A stretch of 64,000 nt of DNA, taken from Daldinia sp. FL1419. Taxonomy: Eukaryota > Ascomycota > Sordariomycetes > Xylariales > Hypoxylaceae. Shown in pieces: positions 22,347 through 33,152 of the stretch (the first letter of the stretch is position 1; the number at the start of each line of letters is the position of its first letter). The notes under the pieces are model-generated. The model was not told the origin of the DNA and did not search any database. It worked only from the letters and a program-made list of their open reading frames with translations. Both the position numbers and the translations under genes were made by a program. The DNA lies in contig MU623340.1 in NCBI GenBank assembly GCA_025201765.1, forward strand, positions 248,001-312,000. The letters are read 5' to 3'.

Positions 22347-25300
22347 ATGGCACTCTTAAACCCGACCTTCGTCTTTGGCGTATTCGTCCTCCTATACCTT
22401 TCCTCCTTTGTCTTATTCGCCGTAGTTCGTATCATAACCGGAATATCTATACAACGGATTGGATACTTCTCCCTCCGTCGACTTGCTTATACCCCTAAAG
22501 ATGGTATTAAAATCGAGATTCGTGGCTTAGGCCTCAACGTTCACCGTCCGACTTTCTCCCAGCCCACCTGGCTCAGCATCGTCGTAAGCGAACTTGCCGT
22601 AACCGTGGATATCAAAGTTCTCGAGAGGCGGAAACATGCTGGGGCCGATACTAGCGAGAGTGAGAGTGAGGATGACGGTGGTAAAGGATTAAAGCCTCCT
22701 ATCACGACGACGAAAGCCCTGCCGAAAAAGCAGCCTTCTAGGCAGGCCACTTTTAAAGCTGCTCGCAGCGCCACATGGACACAGCTCACAAAGGTCAAGG
22801 AGCGTGTGAAGAAGCTCCACCGAAATGTCCGCTGGCTTCGTTTAGTTGATGTTGTGGCCACCGATTCAACACTGAATATTGTAGATGCCGGCAAAATACA
22901 ATTTGGCGGCTTTACGATTGCTCTAGATACGCGAAATCGTATGGTAGACCGCGCACGATTCTTCTTTCAGACAAGTTCCGATGGGCAGCGCCAGCAACAT
23001 TCCGCTGAATGGATCGTGACCTTGAGAAGTGTTTTATTTACGGCCAGGGGAGCCGAGTCCATTGAGATTTTAGACAGTGCTACGCTGAATATTCATGGTT
23101 TCCTCTACGAAAACTTGGATGGTCTACGGGATGCGGCTATTGCGTTGAAACTCGGCAGACTACATATTCCTTACGATGATGTACAAACATGCCTAGAGCG
23201 TTTCCAGAAATCCAAGCGCCAAAACTCGAGTACGTATACGCAAGCTGAGTCGATTGAGGTTTCTGTCGACAAGGTTTTGCAAGAAATTGATCAGCCGGGC
23301 AGTACAGATCAAGAGTTGATACAGACGGTGTCTGATTCTAAGGAATTTGTCAGCTCCATCCTTCGAGGAATTAAGGAGGTCCAATTTGCGGTGAGCTTTG
23401 TCAGTCTCACTAAGAAGATAGATGCTGTAAAATCAGCCGGTGCGCCTTTATTATTGAATGCTTCTATGAAGGAGGTCGGTGTAGACTTGCATCGCTTGGA
23501 CCCTAAGTCTCCGGCACATCGCATGTATTTTCCCTCGAAAGATATCGCACACGAAGCTTTAGGCGCGGCTTTGTCGATCTCGGTTGGGCTTGACGATGGC
23601 AATGGCAGACCAGAGAGAGTTGTATACATTCCGATGGCTACCACAACCGTGAAAACTACCCTCCCCTCAAAAACTGTGGAACTTTCCGATGCTGGAAGCG
23701 CTGAAGAGCGAAATGCCAATATACTATTCGCAAACTCTGTCGTAACCTCGCCTTCGGTGGATCTCCATCCAAAGCATCTTCCCGTACTCCTTGCCCTTCT
23801 CCAACCCCGGCCGAAGGCACCAAAAGCTCGCGTACAACAGAGACACATGCTTATTTCTCGTCTTTTACCGAAAGCAAACATTAAGTTTTCTATGCACGAA
23901 CCTGTCTTAAGGATAGCTCTACCTCCGGTCGAAAAAACCAATGACCCGGACGACTTCGATTTAATTATCTCTTCTATCTCTTCTATCTCACTCGATCTCG
24001 AGTCGTTCCATTCTGCGGTTGAAGACTTGCACTACTCTTTAGTATCGTCTTTTCGGCTCCAAACCCACCATCTCTATTATCAAACCACTCAAGGCAGTCG
24101 CTTTGATTTGATCGACACCGAGTCGTTCGATCTTAAAATACAACTTTCGGCAACTCCTGATGTTCATGTAATTGCCAATGGTCAGCTCCAGACCTTCGCG
24201 ATCCGCATGACTCGCCCGGAAATAACCAAGGGTCTGCGCCAAATCGTCCGGCAGCTCAAGCTAGACGTAGAGCCTGATAAGATGACAGGATCGAAAACCC
24301 AGAGATCCCAGAACATCGTCCGTTCCATGCCATTGTGGCTGCTTCATTTCACAGTGCAAGTTGAAGACTTCAGTGCCGAAATTACGGGCATTGATGAAGA
24401 TTTCCCCGACAATACTCGAGGCGTCGTGCTACAGATGGAATCATGGTCCACGGAATATAGAGCCCATAGGCTGGATTCGTTACGGCACCGACCGTCATCG
24501 CGAAGGCGGACGGTTAGCCGGTCTTTTATTCCGGATGCAGATTTTCTAAGCTCGATTTCCATCCCGCCTTCCCCACGGAAGAAACAGCAGATCGACGGTG
24601 ATGGACGGAGACTCACTCTTCGCACGCGAGGCCTAGAAGCTTTCATAGTCGAGGCGCCCGAGAAGTGGGAAGCTGAACCATTCCTCCAGATGCCCCGCTT
24701 CGAGGTTGCCCTTTCGACACACAGTGATGGCCAAGGCCCAATCCTTCACGTTCACTCCCACGTGAGAACTTTACTCATCCAATATTCGCTTTTCAGGCAC
24801 TATTCCTTAGGCGTAGCTGTCATGGTTTTGTTAAATGCGTTTACGAAAGGACCTGGACCGGGCCCGCAAGCTCCGACGCCGGCAAGCCCGAAAACGGGAT
24901 ACTTGAGCCCTCCACCGATATCGCCCGACTCCCCTGTCACTGATCAGATGGGTGGGTTCCCACGGTATTCGAAGGAGCTTGTCTCATATGACATTAAAGC
25001 TGCCCTTATCCAGGTCAAAGCCCAAATGCCTTCTGACCCTCCTTTGATGCTACAGATATATGGCATGGAAGCTGGACGTCATAGGTGGTCGCCTCCGTTC
25101 GTATTCTCGAAGCTGATTCGACTATATGCTGGCGCGCCTCGAATGCGAGGAGTTTGGGCACGCGTCGCTAGTATTAAGACTATCCGTCTAGATTATCGTC
25201 AGTCGCGCAGGAAGATGTCAACTGGCGGCTATCACGACGACAAAATGTTTGATATAGTTACTGATGCTATGCGGTTGGCTGTACCTCATGAACTTATTAT

Positions 25301-28300
25301 CAGTCAGATATCAGATAACATCATCAATGTTATCAAAGCTAGCGAGCAGCTTCATCACCGTTTTAAGACAGGCACAAACGAATATATCCTAGATAAAGCA
25401 CCAGAGGGCCCAAAGAACGTCCCAAAAGTCTCTCTGAGAACCCGCACTCTCCTATTCGAGCTTGAAGACGGTGCTTTCGAGTGGAAGCTGGGTATGATTT
25501 ATAGGGCCGGGCGTGTCGAGCAATTGCAGCGGCTTGCTCGAGAAGAGGCATATCGAGTGAAAGTGAAGAAGATCCACGAAGAAGAAATGAGGAAAGAATC
25601 GAATCGAATTAGGAACCGATCGGTGATGACGAGAGGACGAACAGCCGCTTCGAATACTTCTCTCGGCGGAAGGAGTAGGAGTGAAGATGGTTTGGCGCAG
25701 TTTGGCCGTGAAGAGCGTTCCTCTAGCGAGGCTCCGAGGAGCGGGAACCCTCGATATGACCCGGAAACAATTCGCGGCATGAGTGGCAGTGCACACGTAT
25801 CGATTCAAGAAGCGAGAACTAAACTTCATCAGCATAACGCCCAAAGCTGGAAGAGACGTATCGATCGCCATTACGCCATGGCGAGAAATGGCATGAAGGA
25901 GTTGCGCGGTCTGTTCTGGGGTCCTGATCAGGTTCCTGATGATATCGAAGATAACGAGAAAATCCTTGAAGTGCCCCAGCGACCGGCGTTGATGGCAACA
26001 GTGATCACAGACCTCCAAATAGTAATCGACAAGCCGTCATTCCCGATTCAAAAGCTACCAGATTTTCTGCATGAGGTTGGGAAGGGAATGCCGAAGGATA
26101 TGAAATATTCCCTCCTCGTGCCAATGAATGTCCAGATTAATATGGGCGAGGCGAGAGTTAGCCTCCGGGACTATCCCCTGCCCTTGCTTCATGTTCCTGC
26201 TACTAAATCCGGCCAGTCATCCAGGCTTGCGGCTCTATCACTCAAAACAGATTTCGTCATCGCAGAAGAATTCCGTGGTAATGGATCGTCTCGTAGGATC
26301 AGGGTACAAGTCACTCCTCCAGACATTTCGGAGCCGGGAAAGCCAAATGGAAGTTTCGCTATAGATGTTCGCCGCACTATCGGACCCGTAAAGTCCTACT
26401 CCGACATGCGTGTTGATATCAATACTGCATACCCTACCAGGATTACCTGGGGACCTTCATATCAGCCAGCTATTCAAGATATGATGATGGCTATCGAGTC
26501 ATTTACAAAGCCACAATTAGATCCTTCAGAGCGCGTAGGGTTCTGGGATAAGATCAGGCTCAATTTCCATTCTCGAATTCGGATCGCGTGGAAGGAGGAT
26601 GGTGATGTCCACCTTGCTCTGAAGGGCACTAGGGATCCTTACAATGTCACCGGCAATGGCGCGGGATTCTTGATGTGCTGGCGCAACAATGTGAGATGGA
26701 ATGTCCACACTGAAGACGACCCGAAGAAACTCATGACTGTGGATAGCGGTGAATTCGTCCTCGCAATACCGGACTACAGCCATCAGGCCAGAGAAGCATC
26801 ACGTCGAGTCGGGGAAGAGGATAGCATGTCAAGTGAAAACAGCTTTAAGTCCGGCGCAGCATTTAAGAAGGTAGTAATGAAAGTTTCCGGCAACGTCCAA
26901 TTGCTTGCTGGACTAGTCTTCGAGCAGGCTATTGAAAACGGGAAGCGGAATTTCGAGTTCAAACCGCATTACGAGGTTATTTTGAAGTCACCGCAACACG
27001 CCAAATCCGACGATAATTCCCTCCCGTATGATGCGTTCCGTGGATTCCGGAGCGAGCATATACATCTTTCTATCGCAATCAGGGCACCTGTTGGCCGGGA
27101 TTGGGCGTCGTCGGAGGTCCAGCCATCTAAAAGTTATAACGCTGTCCATTTGACACCTCGGTTTTTCACTCATTTCTTTGCTTGGTATTCTCTATTTAGT
27201 GGCCCAATGGGATTGCCTATCCGCCAGGGTTCTCTATGGCCCGGAAGAGAAAAGAATAGCAAGAAGTTTGGAAGACATTTAGGTACGATTAAGTACAACC
27301 TTCTACTAGCCCCGTTGTTTCTCAGCCATATATACAAGCATAAAGACGCGGAAGATTACACCGAGAACTCGGTTTCAGCTACAGGTATCAAGGTTAGGAT
27401 CGACAGCTTTATGCTTGACATCCATCAGCGCCGAGAAGAGTTCAACACGCTAGATCAAGGCCATAAGACGAACGGCAGGACAACCGGTATGAAAATCCAT
27501 GCAGCTCAGCTCGACCTTGTATCCGCGGACGTTCGTGCTGTTTCTGCTAGTATCAGAGGCACAACTACGGAGGCTATCAAGAAGAATTCGATTTCGACCT
27601 TGATGACACAACAAGATGAAGACGGCGTAGACCTCTCTCACTTCACAATTCCAGACAATGATTTTAGCTGGATCGATATGGATGACTTCGTCGAACTTGA
27701 CTGGATCCTACCCTCAGAACCAAACCCGGACACAAAAATTCTGCCGCTCGCATACGCTCCTCGTGTTACATATTTCAGGCAAACCGATATTGGTGGTACC
27801 ATAGATGGGGATCCGGACCGCACGAGTCCTTTTGGACATGAACCCACTCACGTTTGTATAATGAGCCAGGATGATGACCCTAGGAGAGTCCAACTCCAAT
27901 TAATTCAGTCTCGAATAGAGCAGCTGAAGGCCCAAATAACTGCTAATACGCGCAATGTTGGCGATGCTGAATTACGCATGGTCCGTGATGACGGCAACGA
28001 TCCTGAAATCAGAGCTGAGTTTGAAATGCTCAGCAGGCATGCTAACGTTCTGAAAGATAAGTTGGTGTTTATGGAGGATATGCTGCAACAAGTGGCCATC
28101 AAAACATCAGCTGATAAGCAAGAGACTTCAGAAGATTCTGGGTCCAGCAGCCATGAATCCAGAGAATGGATCGATACGGGAGATGGAAAAGTCAGAATAC
28201 CCTCAGGAACTGACTTTGCAAGCGACTTCAAAAATAGGTTTGTCGTTCATAATGTCCAATTGAAGTGGAACAATCTACTACGAAATATCATTCTCCGGTA

Positions 28301-31235
28301 TAGCCATCAAGTAAGCCAACGACGTGGCTTTGTCTATTACTTGTCTCGGCCTGCTGTTAAGTTTATCCTAGACATTGTGGAGGAGCAAACTAGAGCCAAA
28401 CAAAACAGCAAGTCCACCAATGCGCCTAATAATGACGCGCGCCATCATTCAGCCGCGAATAGCAGCAGGCAGTCCAGTGAAACTGACCCTGATATTGAAT
28501 ACCGTATCAAGCAAATCTTGAAAGATGGCAGGAAGTATGTTGACGCCGACGGATACTCCACAACCGAAGGTCCTACGAATACAAACATGGAAGATATCAC
28601 GAGTGGTATAGCAGAAGAATTTGCCCCTCAAAACTCGTACCATGTCCGCTTGATCGCGCCGCAAATACAGCTTCAGAGCGAGAAGAACAAGAAGCATGTC
28701 GTTCTAATTACCGCAAAGGGGATGGAACTCAAGGTGGTCGAAGTCATGGAGAAGGCAAGGTTGTCCGATCAGGTCAGCGGACTAGTCCAGCGACGTTTCT
28801 TGCTTAGAATGGATAGTGCACAGTTCTTTGTGACGCATCAGAAATGGTTCTCGGGCCCACTGCTATCGATGTATTCCGGCAATACGTACGGGGCACCTGC
28901 AGGTTCCTCCTGGCCGCCCTGGGTCCCCATGGAAGTTATGTACGATTTCCAGTCAGATCCTTTCGGCTTCAAACGGGTCGTACAAAAGACATCAGCTATG
29001 CTACGATATGATAAATTCAATACTCTCCGGTTAAAGTACAACGATGAAGTCAATACCGAAGCTAACTCTCCGGCAGCGGAGAGTACCGAAAGCAGAATGG
29101 ATAGTCTCTGGGTAGACTTCCCTCAGGCTAGAGCTCTTTGCAATTCGTCGCAATATTATGCGATGTACGTTATCGTACTCGATCTACTTCTGTACAGTGA
29201 GCCTCTCGAGAAGACGAGAAGCGAGAGGTTGGAGAAGATCATACTCGCCTCAGACTTCAGCGATCTTCGGGGAACCCCAGAAATGGTCACTAGGTTACAG
29301 GAACGTATCCGTCAACTAGAGGATATCAAGGCACATTTCCAAATCCATTCCAAGTACCTAGACAAGAAGGGATGGCAGGATCGATTACTCCTAGAGCGCG
29401 ATCTCGCAGCGTGCGAGGATGAATTATTCTTTGTGATGAAAGCCATCACTACTTCGCAGCGGAAGTACGATAATGCCTCTCAGAGTAATGCTCTGTTGAG
29501 ATGGACCATTTCCGCTAAGGAAATCGTTTGGCATCTTATTCGCGATAATAACGAGCCGCTCGTTGAATTACAGTTAAGAGATGTCGAATATGACCGGACC
29601 GACAACTCCGACGGATCGCATATCAATTTAATGCAAGTTGGTAAAGTCTTGGGATTAAACCTTATGCAAGATGCGATCTACCCAGAGATGATTGCCCCTT
29701 ATTTCGAGGATGAGAAGGCAGCCCTTGATGGTCTTGAAGGCAAGCAGATGGTTCGTGTCTACTGGCACATGTTGGAAGCTATAGCAGGCATACCTGTGAT
29801 GGATCATTTCGAGGTGAACTTGTTCCCTATGAGAATTCAGCTTGAACATGAAGTCGGCAAGAAACTCTTTGAATACATATTCCCTGGGATGGACGAGGAT
29901 AAGGCTGATGAGCAGTCTGATTCGCCATTTATTCTGAGGTCAAACTTCCCCGGCGAGGCAGAAGAAGACGACGTACACGACGAGACCACGTCCAACTCCA
30001 GTAGGCCCGCCACCTCTGACAAGGAGCCTTCATTCTCGACGCGGCCCGGATCATTAGAACTCCGTCTTCGCCCTACTCTAACCTTGGATTCGCGCCAACC
30101 CGAAGACAGTTATCAGAAGCCCAAAGCCATAAGTGTCCATTCGGGTGATGGTGGCAGTGTTTTCCGGCTCTTTGGCTCAAAGACGATTAGTAAAAAACCA
30201 TCATACGAATCTATTCAGTCGGGGAACGCTTCGCAGAAAATGGGGGTTGGCCGAGCTGCGACGATTGCTTCAGTCAACAACAACGAAACCAAGAAGGGTG
30301 GGCGGTTTGGTCTCTCCCGAAAATCGGGCAACGAGGATGATAAGCCTTCGGACGATTTGACAAAGATGATCGCACGTGCCTCGAACTACGTAACCTTTGC
30401 GTACATCAAACTTCCATCAGTTGTTCTTTGCCTAAGCTACAAGGGTAGGGGTGATCGAAATATTGAGGACGTGCATGACTTTGTCTTCCGACTACCAACT
30501 ATCGAATACCGTAACAAGACTTGGTCCAATCTCGATCTAGCCTTAGCATTCAAGTCTCGCGTGATCAAAGCACTCATCTCTCACACGGGAGCTATTATCG
30601 GGAATAAGTTCAGCAAGCATCGACCTAACACAGCGCAGCAGAACAGATTGCGTGAGTTAGCAACTAGTAGCGTTCTCCTCGCAACGCCAAGCATATCCAA
30701 TAGCGGCGACAATAGTGATGATTCGTCAAGCTTATATGGAACGAGCCCGGTTGACTACTCACGGTCACCACCAAGAAGCATCAGAAGCGCACATTCGAAT
30801 ATGCCGACCCCGCAACAGCGTCCGTCCAGCCGAAGCTCTAGTCTTGCCTCGTCCCGCTCATACAATCGCGTAATCAGCAATGGCTCGGAAAACAGAAGCA
30901 TGCCTCCTGTGCCGTCCTTCGTCAAGATGACGCCTCCGACACCTATAGATAGTACGCATAGCGGCCTAGGAATCGATATGCCTCGACCCAAAACTAGCGC
31001 GAGCATGAATGCCGCCGATTCTTTGAGCCCATTCCGACCGACCACTAGCAGCGGTGTTACTAGCGGTTTCACCATGATCGAAGACAGAGGGAGGCAGAAG
31101 TCGACCGACCAAGGCTTTATCAAGGGGAAGCTAAACGCGTTGACGAGCCGACTTAGGGATCGGAATAACAACGATACCAAGAACAACCACGACGATGAGC
31201 AAGAGGACGACGACGAAGATAGATGGACAGGATAG
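22347..31235 (+). CDS. FMP27: Fmp27/Hobbit/BLTP2-type bridge-like lipid transfer protein
   Basis: Giant protein of 2962 residues in a single uninterrupted exon. It belongs to the Fmp27/Hobbit (BLTP2, plant SABRE) family of repeating beta-groove proteins thought to form a hydrophobic channel for lipids at ER-plasma membrane contacts. A hydrophobic N-terminal anchor is visible (about residues 6-30, FVFGVFVLLYLSSFVLF), followed by the first beta-groove segment. The family hallmark GFWDK is at residues 1398-1402, followed by KIRLNFHSRIRIAW. A helical, coiled-coil-like stretch covers about 1840-1920. The C-terminal half keeps the conserved FMP27 C-terminal type region (FVVHNVQLKWNN, FVYYLSRPAVKFI, FSGPLLSMYSGNTYG). 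The last about 380 residues are largely Ser/Pro-rich and disordered, with an acidic end. The start gives the expected membrane anchor directly. Confidence 0.95.
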   Translation: MALLNPTFVFGVFVLLYLSSFVLFAVVRIITGISIQRIGYFSLRRLAYTPKDGIKIEIRGLGLNVHRPTFSQPTWLSIVVSELAVTVDIKVLERRKHAGADTSESESEDDGGKGLKPPITTTKALPKKQPSRQATFKAARSATWTQLTKVKERVKKLHRNVRWLRLVDVVATDSTLNIVDAGKIQFGGFTIALDTRNRMVDRARFFFQTSSDGQRQQHSAEWIVTLRSVLFTARGAESIEILDSATLNIHGFLYENLDGLRDAAIALKLGRLHIPYDDVQTCLERFQKSKRQNSSTYTQAESIEVSVDKVLQEIDQPGSTDQELIQTVSDSKEFVSSILRGIKEVQFAVSFVSLTKKIDAVKSAGAPLLLNASMKEVGVDLHRLDPKSPAHRMYFPSKDIAHEALGAALSISVGLDDGNGRPERVVYIPMATTTVKTTLPSKTVELSDAGSAEERNANILFANSVVTSPSVDLHPKHLPVLLALLQPRPKAPKARVQQRHMLISRLLPKANIKFSMHEPVLRIALPPVEKTNDPDDFDLIISSISSISLDLESFHSAVEDLHYSLVSSFRLQTHHLYYQTTQGSRFDLIDTESFDLKIQLSATPDVHVIANGQLQTFAIRMTRPEITKGLRQIVRQLKLDVEPDKMTGSKTQRSQNIVRSMPLWLLHFTVQVEDFSAEITGIDEDFPDNTRGVVLQMESWSTEYRAHRLDSLRHRPSSRRRTVSRSFIPDADFLSSISIPPSPRKKQQIDGDGRRLTLRTRGLEAFIVEAPEKWEAEPFLQMPRFEVALSTHSDGQGPILHVHSHVRTLLIQYSLFRHYSLGVAVMVLLNAFTKGPGPGPQAPTPASPKTGYLSPPPISPDSPVTDQMGGFPRYSKELVSYDIKAALIQVKAQMPSDPPLMLQIYGMEAGRHRWSPPFVFSKLIRLYAGAPRMRGVWARVASIKTIRLDYRQSRRKMSTGGYHDDKMFDIVTDAMRLAVPHELIISQISDNIINVIKASEQLHHRFKTGTNEYILDKAPEGPKNVPKVSLRTRTLLFELEDGAFEWKLGMIYRAGRVEQLQRLAREEAYRVKVKKIHEEEMRKESNRIRNRSVMTRGRTAASNTSLGGRSRSEDGLAQFGREERSSSEAPRSGNPRYDPETIRGMSGSAHVSIQEARTKLHQHNAQSWKRRIDRHYAMARNGMKELRGLFWGPDQVPDDIEDNEKILEVPQRPALMATVITDLQIVIDKPSFPIQKLPDFLHEVGKGMPKDMKYSLLVPMNVQINMGEARVSLRDYPLPLLHVPATKSGQSSRLAALSLKTDFVIAEEFRGNGSSRRIRVQVTPPDISEPGKPNGSFAIDVRRTIGPVKSYSDMRVDINTAYPTRITWGPSYQPAIQDMMMAIESFTKPQLDPSERVGFWDKIRLNFHSRIRIAWKEDGDVHLALKGTRDPYNVTGNGAGFLMCWRNNVRWNVHTEDDPKKLMTVDSGEFVLAIPDYSHQAREASRRVGEEDSMSSENSFKSGAAFKKVVMKVSGNVQLLAGLVFEQAIENGKRNFEFKPHYEVILKSPQHAKSDDNSLPYDAFRGFRSEHIHLSIAIRAPVGRDWASSEVQPSKSYNAVHLTPRFFTHFFAWYSLFSGPMGLPIRQGSLWPGREKNSKKFGRHLGTIKYNLLLAPLFLSHIYKHKDAEDYTENSVSATGIKVRIDSFMLDIHQRREEFNTLDQGHKTNGRTTGMKIHAAQLDLVSADVRAVSASIRGTTTEAIKKNSISTLMTQQDEDGVDLSHFTIPDNDFSWIDMDDFVELDWILPSEPNPDTKILPLAYAPRVTYFRQTDIGGTIDGDPDRTSPFGHEPTHVCIMSQDDDPRRVQLQLIQSRIEQLKAQITANTRNVGDAELRMVRDDGNDPEIRAEFEMLSRHANVLKDKLVFMEDMLQQVAIKTSADKQETSEDSGSSSHESREWIDTGDGKVRIPSGTDFASDFKNRFVVHNVQLKWNNLLRNIILRYSHQVSQRRGFVYYLSRPAVKFILDIVEEQTRAKQNSKSTNAPNNDARHHSAANSSRQSSETDPDIEYRIKQILKDGRKYVDADGYSTTEGPTNTNMEDITSGIAEEFAPQNSYHVRLIAPQIQLQSEKNKKHVVLITAKGMELKVVEVMEKARLSDQVSGLVQRRFLLRMDSAQFFVTHQKWFSGPLLSMYSGNTYGAPAGSSWPPWVPMEVMYDFQSDPFGFKRVVQKTSAMLRYDKFNTLRLKYNDEVNTEANSPAAESTESRMDSLWVDFPQARALCNSSQYYAMYVIVLDLLLYSEPLEKTRSERLEKIILASDFSDLRGTPEMVTRLQERIRQLEDIKAHFQIHSKYLDKKGWQDRLLLERDLAACEDELFFVMKAITTSQRKYDNASQSNALLRWTISAKEIVWHLIRDNNEPLVELQLRDVEYDRTDNSDGSHINLMQVGKVLGLNLMQDAIYPEMIAPYFEDEKAALDGLEGKQMVRVYWHMLEAIAGIPVMDHFEVNLFPMRIQLEHEVGKKLFEYIFPGMDEDKADEQSDSPFILRSNFPGEAEEDDVHDETTSNSSRPATSDKEPSFSTRPGSLELRLRPTLTLDSRQPEDSYQKPKAISVHSGDGGSVFRLFGSKTISKKPSYESIQSGNASQKMGVGRAATIASVNNNETKKGGRFGLSRKSGNEDDKPSDDLTKMIARASNYVTFAYIKLPSVVLCLSYKGRGDRNIEDVHDFVFRLPTIEYRNKTWSNLDLALAFKSRVIKALISHTGAIIGNKFSKHRPNTAQQNRLRELATSSVLLATPSISNSGDNSDDSSSLYGTSPVDYSRSPPRSIRSAHSNMPTPQQRPSSRSSSLASSRSYNRVISNGSENRSMPPVPSFVKMTPPTPIDSTHSGLGIDMPRPKTSASMNAADSLSPFRPTTSSGVTSGFTMIEDRGRQKSTDQGFIKGKLNALTSRLRDRNNNDTKNNHDDEQEDDDEDRWTG

Positions 31236-33152
31236 GCGAAATAGAAGAGGTTTAATGGATGAACAGAACGAGTCGATATATCCGACGAAGTAATCAATAA
31301 TTACCCTCAAAGTCGAGGCGGCGTACAGGCGTATATATATACAAACGAAACCTCACCAGGCATACGGGATGGGTTGGAAGAATAACAGGATACCACATTA
31401 AACTCATTCGCTTTGGGTAGCCCAGACCGCTGATCACGGGTCTTTTTTCAAGAATTTGCCTTCAGTTTTGTCATGAGCATTTACACCCTTGTTTCCATAC
31501 GCACATTCGGAGTTGGGGAGTTGAGGTCGGCTTGGAAAGCCGATAAAACCTCACGAACTGGAAATAGACAACAAGTAAATAAACAGCCTTGGGACTCCCT
31601 AATAAGCACTGAGGTATATACATTATTTTTGCCGGCGATGTATAGCTGGCAAGATGGGAAGAGTACACACAACATTGGAGGACAAGGGAAAAGAATTAGA
31701 TGTATTAATGGGTTCTTTGATATTGATATTGATAGTTAAAATAAGATGAATACCTATTTAACATCAGCTTTTTGGTATTTTGTATGTGAGGTGAAATAAT
31801 TGTATGGTTACGCAAGTTGAGGTTATTGCTAGAAGTAGTTCGAATTCGTTGTCTCCAAGGATATCAGCTCATTGTTCACTAAAACTCAATCTGGATCAAT
31901 CATATCAGGGAATATAGCTTTAGATTTGAGTTCTCGGATCCAAGACCATTAAATGAAGCTCGCTATCGCTCTCTCCTAGTTCCATATCAACTCTCCAACT
32001 TCTTCCCATTCCCGCTGATATTTACCCCTGAGGCCCTTCTCTTCACACCCACTATCATTCTAAATACTCGTCACGCGCAAGCGACGAAGGCGGATTCAGA
32101 CCGCTGCGAATAAATACAAAACGCATTGCAACTGTATGTGAGGTATGCCCATGGTCCATCGCGCTCTCTATAACGGACGGAGTACTTTGTTTGGTACAGC
32201 ATATACAGTACCACACACACACATATATATAAGTTAACTTTCCAACCATCGTAACCCGGGATTAAGAGCAAAGCGGATCTCGGAACAAACGACGAGGAAA
32301 AAAACAAGAAACTAAACTCCAAAACAGATATAAGTCGGCACTCCGCGCACCGAATAAAAGACTTTTTTCGAACCCAATCCTGCCCCTCTCTTACTTTTCT
32401 CTATACGGGGAAAAAAAAAGCGAGAAAGGACCAAAACAATACAGGGAGTAGATAAAGAAGATCTCAGTTGCCCGTCGCCGGCTCTAGGTTGTGTGCGGTT
32501 CGTCGATAGTGTGACGAGCGAAAAAGCAAAGCAAAGCAAAGCAGGAGATAGGAAATGCGCGGAAACGACAGATGCGAATGATGGTATGCCTCCTCCTCCC
32601 CGCCCCGTAGAGAACCGAAAAAAACAGAAAAAAACAAAAACAAAAACAAAGCCGTGATGATGTCTATAGCAATGGCAGGCAAGCAAGCAAGCAAGCAAGA
32701 TAGGCGAGACATAAAAAACCGCGGGTCGCGCGTCTGGGACCCGATTAACTCCGACTGGCTGGCTTGAGGGCCGCGATGGTGATGGTGGGAATAGGGTAGT
32801 GGTGGCGACAACGAGTCTATATCCGAAACCAAAGAGATTTATGCAAGGTACCCGAGATAAAAGAAAATGCTTCTTGTCCGAGACGGATACGCGGATCCAA
32901 CGGTGTTTGGGAGGGGGGGTTGAGTTGGGTTGGGTATAAAGAGTGAGATTGGCAGACAATGTGCGTGGCGTAGAGAGCGAGTGTGCGTTCAGTTAGACGA
33001 GGTAAGGAGGTTTGGTTTGGTATTGTATGTATAATAACGTAGGTATGTAGGTATAATTTAGTACAGTAGATTATATAAAACAAGTACAGCTAATAGACGG
33101 CTAGCTACCTAGCTAAGATGGGTTGGCCCATGGAGCAGACGAGGTAGATAGA
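31236..33152. other. Non-coding region between convergent FMP27 and CRIB gene
   Basis: 3' regions of two convergent genes. It has a GCAA tandem repeat at about 32680-32700, AAAGC repeats at about 32520-32545 and A-rich tracts, including AAAAACA runs near 32620-32650. Open frames on the minus strand are low-complexity and match nothing recognised. Confidence 0.5.

Noticed and set aside
32312..33083. Minus-strand frames between FMP27 and the CRIB gene
   Set aside because: Low-complexity Phe, Leu and Pro strings from A- and G-rich 3' sequence; no start context or motif.
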